Shown here in pieces: positions 7,827 to 16,254 of a DNA stretch of 64,000 nucleotides (positions are counted from its first letter, which is position 1; each line of letters starts with the position of its first letter). The position numbers and the translations under genes were made by a program. This DNA is from Mesonia sediminis (GTDB lineage: Bacteria > Bacteroidota > Bacteroidia > Flavobacteriales > Flavobacteriaceae). The stretch lies in contig NZ_JBHULZ010000023.1 of the NCBI RefSeq assembly GCF_042684705.1, positions 248,001 through 312,000 of the forward strand, in the 5' to 3' direction. The notes beneath the pieces were generated by a model. The model had not been told where the DNA came from and did not search any database. It saw only the letters and a list, made by a program, of their open reading frames with translations.

Positions 7827-9932
7827 ATGAACTCAACTTATTTATTAACTCCAATAGATTACCTCAAAGGAATTGGTCCAAATCGGGCTAAACTGTTAAA
7901 GGAAGAACTGAGTATTTATACTTATTCAGATTTATTGCATTTCTTTCCTAACCGGTATATTGACAGAACTAAATATTACAAGATAAACGAACTACAAAGA
8001 AATGATGCAGAAGTACAAATTGTAGGCAAAATCACGCATTTTAAGACTATTGACCAGGGTAAAACCAAACGCTTGGTCGCTAGTTTTACAGACAATACAG
8101 GTAGCTTAGAATTGGTTTGGTTTAAGGGTATTAAATGGATAAGAGAATCGCTAAAATTAAACACAGCATATGTTATATTTGGTAAAATTAATTGGTTCAA
8201 CGGGCAATTTTCTATGCCTCATCCAGACCTTAAAAGCCTTGAAGAACAGAAAAAAAGTTTAAGTGGCTTGATGCAGCCCATTTATCCAAGTACAGAAAAA
8301 CTAAGTAAGCGTGGCGTGAGTAATAAGATTATTTCTAAAGCCATAGAGAATCTAATTAAGTTATCTTACAAGCAATTTTCTGAAACTTTACCCGATTATT
8401 TTCTAAAGGAGCTAAACCTAATGCCTAAAGCAAAAGCCCTTTTATATATACACTTTCCAAAAAACGCTGAGTTGTTAGCTAAAGCCAAGTATAGGCTTAA
8501 ATTTGAAGAATTATTTTATGTTCAGTTACAACTGATTCTTAAGAATAAAATTAGGAAACAAAAAATTAAGGGCTATAACTTTACAAAAGTAGGCAGATTT
8601 TTTAAAGAGTTTTATGGGCAACATTTGCCCTTTACCTTAACTCATGCTCAAAAACGAGTTGTACGAGAGATTAGAAATGACATGGGCACTGGTGCTCAAA
8701 TGAATAGGCTATTACAAGGTGATGTTGGTTCTGGGAAAACAATGGTAGCTTTTTTATCTTGTTTATTAGCTTTAGATAATGATTTTCAAGCTTGTATAAT
8801 GGCGCCAACAGAAATTCTAGCTACTCAGCATCATCAGGGGTTACTAGAACTTTGTGCACCTATGAATATAGAGCTAGATTTATTAACTGGCTCAACTAAG
8901 CTTAGAGACCGCAAAAGAATTCATGAAGGTCTGGAGTCGGGAGAACTCAAAATACTTATAGGTACCCATGCACTTTTAGAGGATAAGGTTGTCTTTAAAA
9001 ATTTGGGCTTAGCTATTATTGATGAACAACATCGTTTTGGAGTTGCTCAACGGGCAAAATTATGGACCAAAAATCAATTACCCCCTCACATTCTGGTCAT
9101 GACCGCTACGCCAATTCCAAGAACCCTTGCCATGAGTCTTTATGGCGATTTAGATATATCTGTAATTGATGAACTTCCGCCCGGTAGAAAGCCTATTACA
9201 ACGGTTCACCACTATGATAGTAATAGATTAAAAGTATTTCATTTTCTCAGAAAAGAAATTAAAAAAGGTAGACAAGTCTATATTGTTTATCCGTTGATTC
9301 AAGAAAGTGAACATATGGATTATAAAGACTTGATGGATGGGTATGAGAGTATTGCTAGAGATTTTCCTATGCCAGAATATCAAATTTCGGTGGTTCACGG
9401 GCAAATGAAACCAGCTGACAAGGAGTTTGAGATGAATCGTTTTGTAAAAGGTGAAACCCAAATTATGGTAGCTACAACGGTTATAGAAGTGGGTGTTAAC
9501 GTACCCAATGCAAGTGTAATGGTGATTGAAAGTGCCGAGCGCTTTGGTTTATCGCAGTTACACCAATTAAGAGGACGGGTGGGCCGTGGTGCCGAACAAA
9601 GTTTTTGTATTTTAATTACAGGGCAAAAACTTTCTAACGATAGCAAAACCAGGTTAGAGGCGATGACTCAAACTAACGACGGTTTTAAACTATCTGAAGT
9701 TGATTTAAAACTGCGTGGACCTGGAGATTTAATGGGCACCCAACAAAGTGGTATACTACAAATGAAAATTGCTGATATTGTTCAAGATCAAGATATCTTA
9801 CAACAAGCCCGTCAGTGGGCAAAGAAAATTATTGAAAAAGATGCTCGATTAGAACTCACTGAACATACCCGGGTAAAAAACACCTATTTGAATATTACCA
9901 AAAACAAAAAAAATTGGAAATATATCAGTTAA
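7827..9932 (+). CDS. recG: ATP-dependent DNA helicase RecG
   Basis: Double-stranded DNA translocase that regresses stalled replication forks and processes branched recombination intermediates. The 701 residues show an N-terminal wedge/OB domain (about 60-170), Walker A GDVGSGKT near 293, the DEQH box near 397, the ATPIPRT motif near 428, and the helicase C domain with QLRGRVGRG near 590. The final domain has LRGPGDLMGTQQSG near 630, the RecG-specific TRG region. Length is typical for the family. The gene has its own promoter with almost no 5' leader and stands alone between a divergent aminopeptidase and pheT. Confidence 0.97.
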   Translation: MNSTYLLTPIDYLKGIGPNRAKLLKEELSIYTYSDLLHFFPNRYIDRTKYYKINELQRNDAEVQIVGKITHFKTIDQGKTKRLVASFTDNTGSLELVWFKGIKWIRESLKLNTAYVIFGKINWFNGQFSMPHPDLKSLEEQKKSLSGLMQPIYPSTEKLSKRGVSNKIISKAIENLIKLSYKQFSETLPDYFLKELNLMPKAKALLYIHFPKNAELLAKAKYRLKFEELFYVQLQLILKNKIRKQKIKGYNFTKVGRFFKEFYGQHLPFTLTHAQKRVVREIRNDMGTGAQMNRLLQGDVGSGKTMVAFLSCLLALDNDFQACIMAPTEILATQHHQGLLELCAPMNIELDLLTGSTKLRDRKRIHEGLESGELKILIGTHALLEDKVVFKNLGLAIIDEQHRFGVAQRAKLWTKNQLPPHILVMTATPIPRTLAMSLYGDLDISVIDELPPGRKPITTVHHYDSNRLKVFHFLRKEIKKGRQVYIVYPLIQESEHMDYKDLMDGYESIARDFPMPEYQISVVHGQMKPADKEFEMNRFVKGETQIMVATTVIEVGVNVPNASVMVIESAERFGLSQLHQLRGRVGRGAEQSFCILITGQKLSNDSKTRLEAMTQTNDGFKLSEVDLKLRGPGDLMGTQQSGILQMKIADIVQDQDILQQARQWAKKIIEKDARLELTEHTRVKNTYLNITKNKKNWKYIS

Positions 9933-10005
9933 ACAAAAATTCATAATATTGTAGAATTCTACCGAAGCCAATGGATATTTAAAGCTTTAATGAAAAAATA
10001 AATTT

Positions 10006-10013
10006 TATATTTG
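10006..10013 (+). promoter_or_regulatory. -7 box of pheT
   Basis: TATATTTG is a full match to TAnnTTTG and lies 26 bases upstream of the pheT ATG. The -33 region has TTTA rather than TTTG. I expect a short leader of about 22 bases and see no attenuator or T-box. Confidence 0.45.
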
Positions 10014-10039
10014 CTCCCCATAAAACAAGATGATTACCT

Positions 10040-12460
10040 ATGAAAATTTCATATAACTGGATTAAAGAATTTATTAAAACAGATTGGAGTGCAGAAAAAA
10101 TGGAGGTTTTACTTACAGACCTAGGTCTTGAGGTAGAAGGTATTGATGATTATGAGTCGGTAAAAGGCGGTTTAGAAGGAATTGTAGTAGGCGAAGTCAT
10201 TTCTTGTATCCAGCACCCCAACGCCGATAAATTAAAGCTTACCCAAATTAATATCGGTGAAAAGGAAAACTTACAAATTGTTTGTGGTGCCCCAAATGTT
10301 TCCGAAGGTCAAAAAGTGCCGGTGGCTACCATTGGGACCCAATTGTATGATGATAAAGGAGAGGCTTGGAAAATAAAGAAAGGTAAAATAAGAGGTGAAT
10401 ATAGCTTTGGAATGATATGCGCCGAAGATGAATTAGGATTAGGACAAAGTCATGAAGGGATTTTAGTGCTAGATAGTAAATTAAAACCAGGCACACCTTT
10501 AAATCAGGTTTTTAAAATAACCTATGATAAGATTTTTGAGATTGGCCTTACCCCTAATCGCGCTGATGCTATGAGTCATTTTGGTGTCGCAAGAGACATA
10601 AAAGCTGGTTTGCTAAGACACGACATCAACGGTTCGCTAAACACCCCATCGGTGAGCGGTTTTCATGTAGAGAAACGTAGTCACCGCGTACAAATTGAAG
10701 TTCAAGATTATCAATTAACTCCTCGTTATTGCGGTATTACCCTTTCTGATGTTGAAGTAAAAGCATCTCCCACGTGGATACAAGACAAATTAAAAGCAAT
10801 AGGAATTACTCCGAAAAACAATATTGTTGATGCCACCAATTATGTAATGCATGAGCTTGGTCAACCGCTTCACGCCTTTGACGCTAAAGCTATTAAAGGT
10901 AACAAGATTGAAGTTAAAACGCTCGCAGCAAAAACAAAATTTACGACGTTAGATGGTGTTGAGCGTGAGCTTCACGAAGAAGATCTTATGATTTGTGATG
11001 CAAACGGCCCTATTTGTATGGCAGGGATTATGGGAGGTTTAAATTCTGGGGTGACAGAAAAAACTACTACCGTATTTTTAGAAAGCGCGTACTTTAATTC
11101 GGTAAGCGTGAGAAAATCAGCTAAAAGACATGGTATAAACACTGATGCTTCGTTTCGATTTGAGCGCGGTGTAGATCCTCACATTACAGAATATGCCTTA
11201 AAACGAGCAGCCCTTTTAATTCAAGAAATTGCAGGAGGCTTTGTTTCTAGTGATTTAGATGATATATACCCAAAAAAAATAAATGATTTTCAAGTATTTT
11301 TAACGTTTAAAAAAATAAACTCCTTAGTAGGGCAAGAATTAGATCCTAGCATAATCAAGTCTATTTTGGCATCTTTAGATATTCGCGTCAATAACGTTAC
11401 AGAAACCGGTTTAGGCCTTACAATTCCTGCCTATCGCGTGGACGTACAAAGAGAGGTTGATGTAATTGAAGAAATTTTAAGGGTTTATGGATATAATAAT
11501 ATTGAATTTAGCGAAAAACTAAATGCAACCATAGCCAACACTAACCGATATGAAGATTTTAAAATACAAAATCTTATCGCTCAACAATTAGTGGCCCAAG
11601 GTTATCACGAAATGATGGCCAATTCACTAACCAAAGATTATACCGCTCTAAATAAAGATCTGGTAAAAGAAGAAAATGTAGAAATCCTAAATCCACTAAG
11701 TCAAGAACTAAGTGTAATGCGCCAATCTATGCTGTTTAGCGGATTGGAAGCTATCGCCTATAATATAAATCGACAGAATACCGATCTTAAATTTTTTGAA
11801 TTCGGGAAGATTTATCAAAATAAAAAAGGATACAAAGAAAATAAGCAATTACAGCTAATTGTTACTGGAAACAGAAATGAAGATAATTGGTTTGAGACTA
11901 CGAAACCAACTGATTTCTTCTATTTAAAGGGTGTTGTAGGGGGTATATTGTCACGATTAAATATAACCAATTTTAATATTGTCCCTACCAATTCTAATGA
12001 TTTATCAGAAGGATTAACCTATAGTATAAAGAATATCAATTTAGTAAATTTTGGAGTTGTTAAAAAGTCAATTTTAAAGGAGTTTGATATAGAACAAGAA
12101 GTACTAACGGCTTGTTTTAATTGGGACGCCATAATAGAATTAATTAGCAAGACAAATATTAAGTATAAACCTATTCCCAAATATCCTTCTTCAAGAAGAG
12201 ATTTTGCCCTATTAGTGGATGATTCCGTAAAATTTAAGCAAATCTATGAGCTGGCTTTAAAAACGGAGAAAAAATGTTTGCAGTCTGTTGATTTATTTGA
12301 TGTTTATCAAGGAAAAGAATTACCAGAAAACAAAAAGAGTTATGCAGTAAGTTTTACTTTTTTAGATAAAAATAAAACTTTGACTGATAAACAAATAGAT
12401 AAAGTAATGAATAAATTACAAAAACAACTGGCTAAAGAACTCGACGCCCAGTTGAGATAA
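10040..12460 (+). CDS. pheT: Phenylalanine--tRNA ligase beta subunit
   Basis: Large subunit of the alpha2beta2 phenylalanyl-tRNA synthetase, which charges tRNA-Phe in the cytoplasm. The 806 residues contain, in order, the EMAP-type tRNA-binding domain (about 40-150, with HPNADKLKL), the B3/B4 editing domain (about 220-390), the B5 domain (about 400-480), the catalytic-like core, and the C-terminal anticodon-binding FDX-ACB domain (YPSSRRDFALLVDD near 715). This is the full family length. The alpha subunit pheS is not adjacent, which is normal in Bacteroidota. There is no T-box or leader peptide upstream. Confidence 0.97.
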   Translation: MKISYNWIKEFIKTDWSAEKMEVLLTDLGLEVEGIDDYESVKGGLEGIVVGEVISCIQHPNADKLKLTQINIGEKENLQIVCGAPNVSEGQKVPVATIGTQLYDDKGEAWKIKKGKIRGEYSFGMICAEDELGLGQSHEGILVLDSKLKPGTPLNQVFKITYDKIFEIGLTPNRADAMSHFGVARDIKAGLLRHDINGSLNTPSVSGFHVEKRSHRVQIEVQDYQLTPRYCGITLSDVEVKASPTWIQDKLKAIGITPKNNIVDATNYVMHELGQPLHAFDAKAIKGNKIEVKTLAAKTKFTTLDGVERELHEEDLMICDANGPICMAGIMGGLNSGVTEKTTTVFLESAYFNSVSVRKSAKRHGINTDASFRFERGVDPHITEYALKRAALLIQEIAGGFVSSDLDDIYPKKINDFQVFLTFKKINSLVGQELDPSIIKSILASLDIRVNNVTETGLGLTIPAYRVDVQREVDVIEEILRVYGYNNIEFSEKLNATIANTNRYEDFKIQNLIAQQLVAQGYHEMMANSLTKDYTALNKDLVKEENVEILNPLSQELSVMRQSMLFSGLEAIAYNINRQNTDLKFFEFGKIYQNKKGYKENKQLQLIVTGNRNEDNWFETTKPTDFFYLKGVVGGILSRLNITNFNIVPTNSNDLSEGLTYSIKNINLVNFGVVKKSILKEFDIEQEVLTACFNWDAIIELISKTNIKYKPIPKYPSSRRDFALLVDDSVKFKQIYELALKTEKKCLQSVDLFDVYQGKELPENKKSYAVSFTFLDKNKTLTDKQIDKVMNKLQKQLAKELDAQLR

Positions 12461-12644
12461 AAGGAACCGAATTAATTAGCTTAATACCCCAATATTAGTG
12501 CTTTTAAAAAATAAAAAATCTTAACTTTTATAAGAATAAACACCATTTTCTTATACCCTTTAATATTATTAAATTTTAAAAAAGACCACTTTTTTGCGGT
12601 TTAGGCTGTGATTGAAATAAAATCTAGTTTATACCCCAATAAAA

Positions 12645-13856
12645 ATGAAAAATTCACATTTAATTAAGGCAGCCGAAAGGTTTGGCACGCCCCTTTATGT
12701 TTATGATGCGCAAAAAATTAAGCAACAATTTCACCGCCTAAAAAATGCCTTCAATTCTATTGAACGTTTAGAAATTAGGTATGCTGTAAAAGCATTATCT
12801 AATTTGAATATTCTCAATATTTTAAAGGAATGTGGGAGCGGATTAGATACCGTCTCCATAGAAGAGATTAAATTAGGGTTACACGCAGGATTTGATCCTA
12901 AAAAAATTATTTTCACGCCAAATGGAGTATGTTTTACAGAGTTAGAAGAAGCCGTAAGCCTAGGCGTACAGATTAATATTGACAATTTAAACGTATTAGA
13001 AAAATTTGGAAACAACTATCCAGAAGTACCGGTTTGTTTACGTATAAATCCACATATAATGGCTGGCGGAAACACTAATATCTCCGTAGGCCATATAGAC
13101 TCTAAATTTGGAATTTCTATCCACCAATTACCGCATATTTTACGCATAGTTGCCAACACTAAAATGAATATAAACGGTCTCCATATGCACACGGGTAGTG
13201 ATATTTTAGATATTGGAGTGTTTCTTCAAGCAGCCGAAATCTTATTTGATACCGCCAAACATTTTAAAAATTTATCATTTCTTGATTTTGGTAGTGGCTT
13301 CAAGGTGGCTTACGGACCAAATGATATAGAAACAGATATTGAAAACTTAGGAGAAAAGCTAAGCAAACGATTTATAGATTTTTGTGAGTCTTATGGCAAA
13401 AAACTTGCCCTTACTTTTGAACCTGGGAAGTTTTTGGTAAGCGAGGCAGGATATTTTGTGGTAAAAACCAATGCAATTAAACAAACCACTTCAACCGTTT
13501 TTGCTCAAGTTGATTCTGGCTTTAATCACTTTATTCGACCGATGCTTTATGGAGCAAAACACGAAATTATAAATATCTCTCAACCCAAAAACCACAAACG
13601 CTTTTATTCGGTTGTGGGATATATTTGCGAAACAGACACTTTTGCTAATAACCAGCAAATAAGCGAAATCAACGAAGGTGATTATCTAGCTTTTAAGAAT
13701 GCTGGAGCCTATTGCTTTTCAATGGCAAGTAATTATAACTCTAGATTAAGGCCAGCCGAAGTGATGCTTTATAAAAAAGATCTTTACCTTATACGTGAAA
13801 GAGAAAAGTTTGAGGATTTAATCGATAAACAACTTATACAAGCATTGCCAGAATAA
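12645..13856 (+). CDS. lysA: Diaminopimelate decarboxylase
   Basis: PLP-dependent fold-III decarboxylase that converts meso-diaminopimelate to L-lysine, the last step of lysine synthesis. It has 403 residues: the PLP lysine in RYAVKALSN near 50, the HMHTGSD substrate and cofactor segment near 185, the glycine loop DFGSGFKVAYG near 220, the FEPGKFLV motif near 263, and the catalytic cysteine segment GYICETDTF near 325. All are where lysA family members have them. The 184 bases upstream have no recognisable lysine riboswitch. A DUF2007 gene follows closely and probably shares its transcript. Confidence 0.95.
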   Translation: MKNSHLIKAAERFGTPLYVYDAQKIKQQFHRLKNAFNSIERLEIRYAVKALSNLNILNILKECGSGLDTVSIEEIKLGLHAGFDPKKIIFTPNGVCFTELEEAVSLGVQINIDNLNVLEKFGNNYPEVPVCLRINPHIMAGGNTNISVGHIDSKFGISIHQLPHILRIVANTKMNINGLHMHTGSDILDIGVFLQAAEILFDTAKHFKNLSFLDFGSGFKVAYGPNDIETDIENLGEKLSKRFIDFCESYGKKLALTFEPGKFLVSEAGYFVVKTNAIKQTTSTVFAQVDSGFNHFIRPMLYGAKHEIINISQPKNHKRFYSVVGYICETDTFANNQQISEINEGDYLAFKNAGAYCFSMASNYNSRLRPAEVMLYKKDLYLIREREKFEDLIDKQLIQALPE

Positions 13857-13884
13857 TAAAATTATTGTATTTTACAAATAAAAA

Positions 13885-14109
13885 ATGGACACAATCTTAA
13901 CTTTGGTATATACTGGAAGCGATGTCAACATTCAATTTTTACAGAATATCCTAGAAAAAGCTGGCATCAATAGTATTAAAAAAAATAATTATGAATCTGG
14001 ATTAAGAGCTGGTTTCTATGGCGGCGATATTAATCAGGTACAGCTATTTGTTCCAAAAACCCACCAATCAGAGGCAAAAAAAATTGTTCAAGCTACTTTT
14101 CCTGAATAA
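13885..14109 (+). CDS. DUF2007 small signal-transducing-like protein
   Basis: A 74-residue protein beginning with a beta strand (DTILTLVYTG) followed by helix ILEKAGINSI and a C-terminal helix with VPKTHQSEAKKIVQ. This is the DUF2007 fold, distantly similar to PII-type alpha/beta proteins. No catalytic residues are visible and function is unknown. It sits 28 bases after lysA and directly before a strong bidirectional terminator, so it ends that unit. Confidence 0.85.
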   Translation: MDTILTLVYTGSDVNIQFLQNILEKAGINSIKKNNYESGLRAGFYGGDINQVQLFVPKTHQSEAKKIVQATFPE

Positions 14110-14143
14110 AAAAACCCTTCTGAATCTTCAGAAGGGTTTTTTT
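14108..14143. terminator. Bidirectional terminator between DUF2007 and M48 genes
   Basis: A long perfect stem (ACCCTTCTGAA / TTCAGAAGGGT) is flanked by seven A on the left and seven T on the right, so it can end transcription from both convergent genes. Confidence 0.9.
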
Positions 14144-14145
14144 AT

Positions 14146-14973
14146 CTATCGTTTAAAAGTGGTGACTCCAAATTTTTTGGCTTCAGCCATAGCTTCATCG
14201 GCCCATACCTCAAGATTATTAATTCTCGTATCGTTAGAGGGGTGAGTTGATAAAATCTCTGGAGGAGCTTGTCCGCCTTGAGCCTTCATTCGTCGCCACA
14301 AATCGGCTGCTTCGTGAGGATCATAACCTGCTACAGCCATTAGTGTGAGTCCTATTTTATCAGCTTCAGTTTCGTGGCTCCTACTATAGGGTAACATTAA
14401 ACCTACTTGTGTGCCTATACCATAAGCTTGATTCAATAAAGCCGCATTTTCTTCGCTAACACCCGCTGCTTGAGAGCCAACGGCGGTAGCCACAGCGCCC
14501 AATTGTTGTAATTGGCTAGCACTCATACGCTGTTGGCCATGATTGGCTAAAGCGTGTGCTACTTCGTGGCCCATTACAACAGCCAAACCAGCTTCACTTT
14601 TAGTAATGGGTAAAATTCCTGTGTACACTACAATTTTACCTCCTGGCATACACCATGCGTTAACTTGGTCATCTTTAACCAAATTATACTCCCATTGGTA
14701 GCCTTCTAGATATCCTTGATAACCATTGGCATTCAGCCAACGTTGCGCAGCAGTAGCAATTTTTTGTCCAACTGTTTTAACCATCCTGGATTCTGAAGTA
14801 TTTTCAACAACCTGGTTTTCCTGTAAAAACTGATCATATTGTTGAAAAGCCATCGGCAAAATTTGTGCATTGGGCACTAGGGCCAATGTTTTTTTTCCCG
14901 TAAACGGATTTTGGCTACAGCCACTCAAAATCAGAAAAATAAAACTTAATAAAATTACAAATTTGTTTTTCAT
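14146..14973 (-). CDS. M48 family zinc metalloprotease lipoprotein (LoiP/BepA-like)
   Basis: Periplasmic or outer-membrane-associated zinc protease of 275 residues. The start encodes a lipoprotein signal with lipobox LSGC (cysteine near 19). The HEXXH zinc motif appears as MGHEVAHALANHG near 143, and the third ligand lies in HETEADKIG near 205. It resembles E. coli LoiP (YggG) and the protease domain of BepA and lacks the TPR repeats of BepA. The family expectation is quality control of outer-membrane proteins. It is monocistronic and convergent with the lysA unit. Confidence 0.92.
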   Translation of the reverse strand: MKNKFVILLSFIFLILSGCSQNPFTGKKTLALVPNAQILPMAFQQYDQFLQENQVVENTSESRMVKTVGQKIATAAQRWLNANGYQGYLEGYQWEYNLVKDDQVNAWCMPGGKIVVYTGILPITKSEAGLAVVMGHEVAHALANHGQQRMSASQLQQLGAVATAVGSQAAGVSEENAALLNQAYGIGTQVGLMLPYSRSHETEADKIGLTLMAVAGYDPHEAADLWRRMKAQGGQAPPEILSTHPSNDTRINNLEVWADEAMAEAKKFGVTTFKR

Positions 14974-15077
14974 GGTAATTTAAATTTTGTTTCAATATAG
15001 AAAAATATGATAGTATTCGTTTTTCCTTTATTAAGGTTTTAACAAAAAACACTCCGTAAAAGTATATAAAAAACGGC

Positions 15078-15093
15078 ACGAAACTTGTTTCGT
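15078..15093. promoter_or_regulatory. Palindrome upstream of msrB (possible operator)
   Basis: The sequence ACGAAAC-TT-GTTTCGT has two perfect 7-base arms and lies 14 bases upstream of the msrB ATG. Its position fits a repressor or redox regulator operator over the promoter, but no regulator is identified. Confidence 0.35.
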
Positions 15094-15107
15094 CTAAAAG
15101 AAAAAAC

Positions 15108-15617
15108 ATGAAAAATTTAATTTTAATCGGTTTTACCTTATTATTCGTAAGTTGTACTTCTCAAGCCCAAAAACAGAATGAAAAAGCTAAAATTGATAAG
15201 AAAAATATGAATAAAGAGATAAATTATTCAGTACAAAAAACTGAACAGGAATGGCAGTCTATTTTGACGCCAGAAGAATATCGAATTTTGCGACAAAAAG
15301 GAACCGAAAGGCCACATACAGGAGAATATAATATGCATTTTAAATCGGGCGAATACCACTGTAAAGCTTGTGATGCCTTATTGTTTGAAAGTGATACTAA
15401 ATTTGATGCTCATTGTGGTTGGCCTAGCTTTGACCAAGCTATTGAGGGAAGCATAGAATATAAAAAAGACACCTCTTTAGGAATGATAAGAACCGAGATA
15501 TTATGTGCCTCCTGCGGAAGTCATTTAGGTCACGTTTTTGATGATGGCCCTACCCAAACAGGAAAAAGATATTGCGTAAACTCAGTTAGTTTAAATTTTA
15601 AAAAAGACGAAGAATGA
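15108..15617 (+). CDS. msrB: Lipoprotein peptide-methionine (R)-S-oxide reductase
   Basis: MsrB reduces the R epimer of methionine sulfoxide in oxidised proteins. The 169 residues begin with a lipoprotein signal (lipobox FVSC, cysteine 16), so the enzyme should be tethered in the periplasm or outer membrane. Two zinc-binding CxxC pairs are present (CKAC near 81 and CASC near 128), and the resolving and catalytic segment ends with RYCVNSVSL, where cysteine, not selenocysteine, is the nucleophile. It overlaps the next gene by four bases (ATGA), so they are co-translated. A perfect palindrome upstream may be an operator. Linker residues 20-45 are charged and probably flexible. Confidence 0.95.
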   Translation: MKNLILIGFTLLFVSCTSQAQKQNEKAKIDKKNMNKEINYSVQKTEQEWQSILTPEEYRILRQKGTERPHTGEYNMHFKSGEYHCKACDALLFESDTKFDAHCGWPSFDQAIEGSIEYKKDTSLGMIRTEILCASCGSHLGHVFDDGPTQTGKRYCVNSVSLNFKKDEE

Positions 15618-16141
15618 AAAAATTACTATTATTATTAGCCTTCCCTATTTTATGGAGTTGCGAAGGCGATCGAGGACCTATGGGGCCACCAGGCTTAGAC
15701 GGAACCAATATTCTAGGACAAACCTTTGAGTATGAAAACGTAGACTTTAATTATGATTTTAATGCCAATCTTTTTACACGTATACTTGATATACCACCAG
15801 AGATTGCAATAGAACCCTCTGATGCTATACTGGTTTATCGCCTAGAAGTACAAAATGTTAACGGAAATAGTGTTGAAACGTGGAGTCTTATCCCGCAAAA
15901 CTTTTTTTTACCGGAGGGAACTATTCAATATGTTTACAACCACACCGATTTAGATGTAGAATTGCTAATAGATGGTAATTTTGATTTAAGTAACCTTGAT
16001 TTTGGTTTTACAGATAATCAAGTTTTTCGCTTTGTTGTATTACCTTCAGACTTTGCAAATGACCCTAAAAAAGATCTATCGACTTATAATCAATTAACTC
16101 AAGCACTCGAATCTGAAAAGTTAAGTTTAAAAGAGTTTTAG
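15614..16141 (+). CDS. Lipoprotein with a short collagen-like segment
   Basis: Protein of 175 residues with a lipoprotein signal (lipobox LWSC, cysteine 16). It is followed at once by a short collagen-like Gly-X-Y tract (RGPMGPPGLDG), then a beta-rich domain rich in aromatic residues. This architecture recurs in Bacteroidota surface lipoproteins, but the function is unknown. Its start codon overlaps the msrB stop, so it may be a partner or substrate of the methionine sulfoxide reductase, although its few methionines argue against the latter. It is followed by a large hairpin at 16157-16208. Confidence 0.75.
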   Translation: MKKLLLLLAFPILWSCEGDRGPMGPPGLDGTNILGQTFEYENVDFNYDFNANLFTRILDIPPEIAIEPSDAILVYRLEVQNVNGNSVETWSLIPQNFFLPEGTIQYVYNHTDLDVELLIDGNFDLSNLDFGFTDNQVFRFVVLPSDFANDPKKDLSTYNQLTQALESEKLSLKEF

Positions 16142-16156
16142 TTAACGTGTAAAAAA

Positions 16157-16208
16157 ATCCCTATAACATGGAGTAGATATTAAAGTCTACTCTTTTGGTT
16201 ATGGGGAT
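16157..16208. other. Two-tier inverted repeat overlapping the lpd promoter
   Basis: The outer arms (16157-16167 and 16198-16208) pair over 11 positions with one wobble. The inner arms (GAGTAGA 16171-16177 and TCTACTC 16186-16192) pair perfectly around an 8-base loop. It may terminate the msrB unit, but no T run follows. The right arm lies next to and over the predicted -33 element of lpd, so a regulatory role is possible. Confidence 0.6.
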
Positions 16209-16223
16209 TATTGTTTAAATTCG
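16195..16223 (+). promoter_or_regulatory. Promoter of lpd
   Basis: TTG at 16195-16197, an 18-base spacer and TAAATTCG at 16216-16223 match the Bacteroidota promoter with one mismatch in the -7 box. The expected leader is about 27 bases. Confidence 0.5.
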
Positions 16224-16254
16224 CAGCACATTACTACAGATAAAAAACAATACT

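Noticed and set aside
9951..9962. Perfect 12-base palindrome GTAGAATTCTAC between recG and pheT
   Set aside because: Short and A/T-rich; no link to the promoter geometry, so it is probably chance.
15108..15617. Selenocysteine in MsrB
   Set aside because: The catalytic position is a TGC cysteine codon in RYCVNS; no in-frame TGA.
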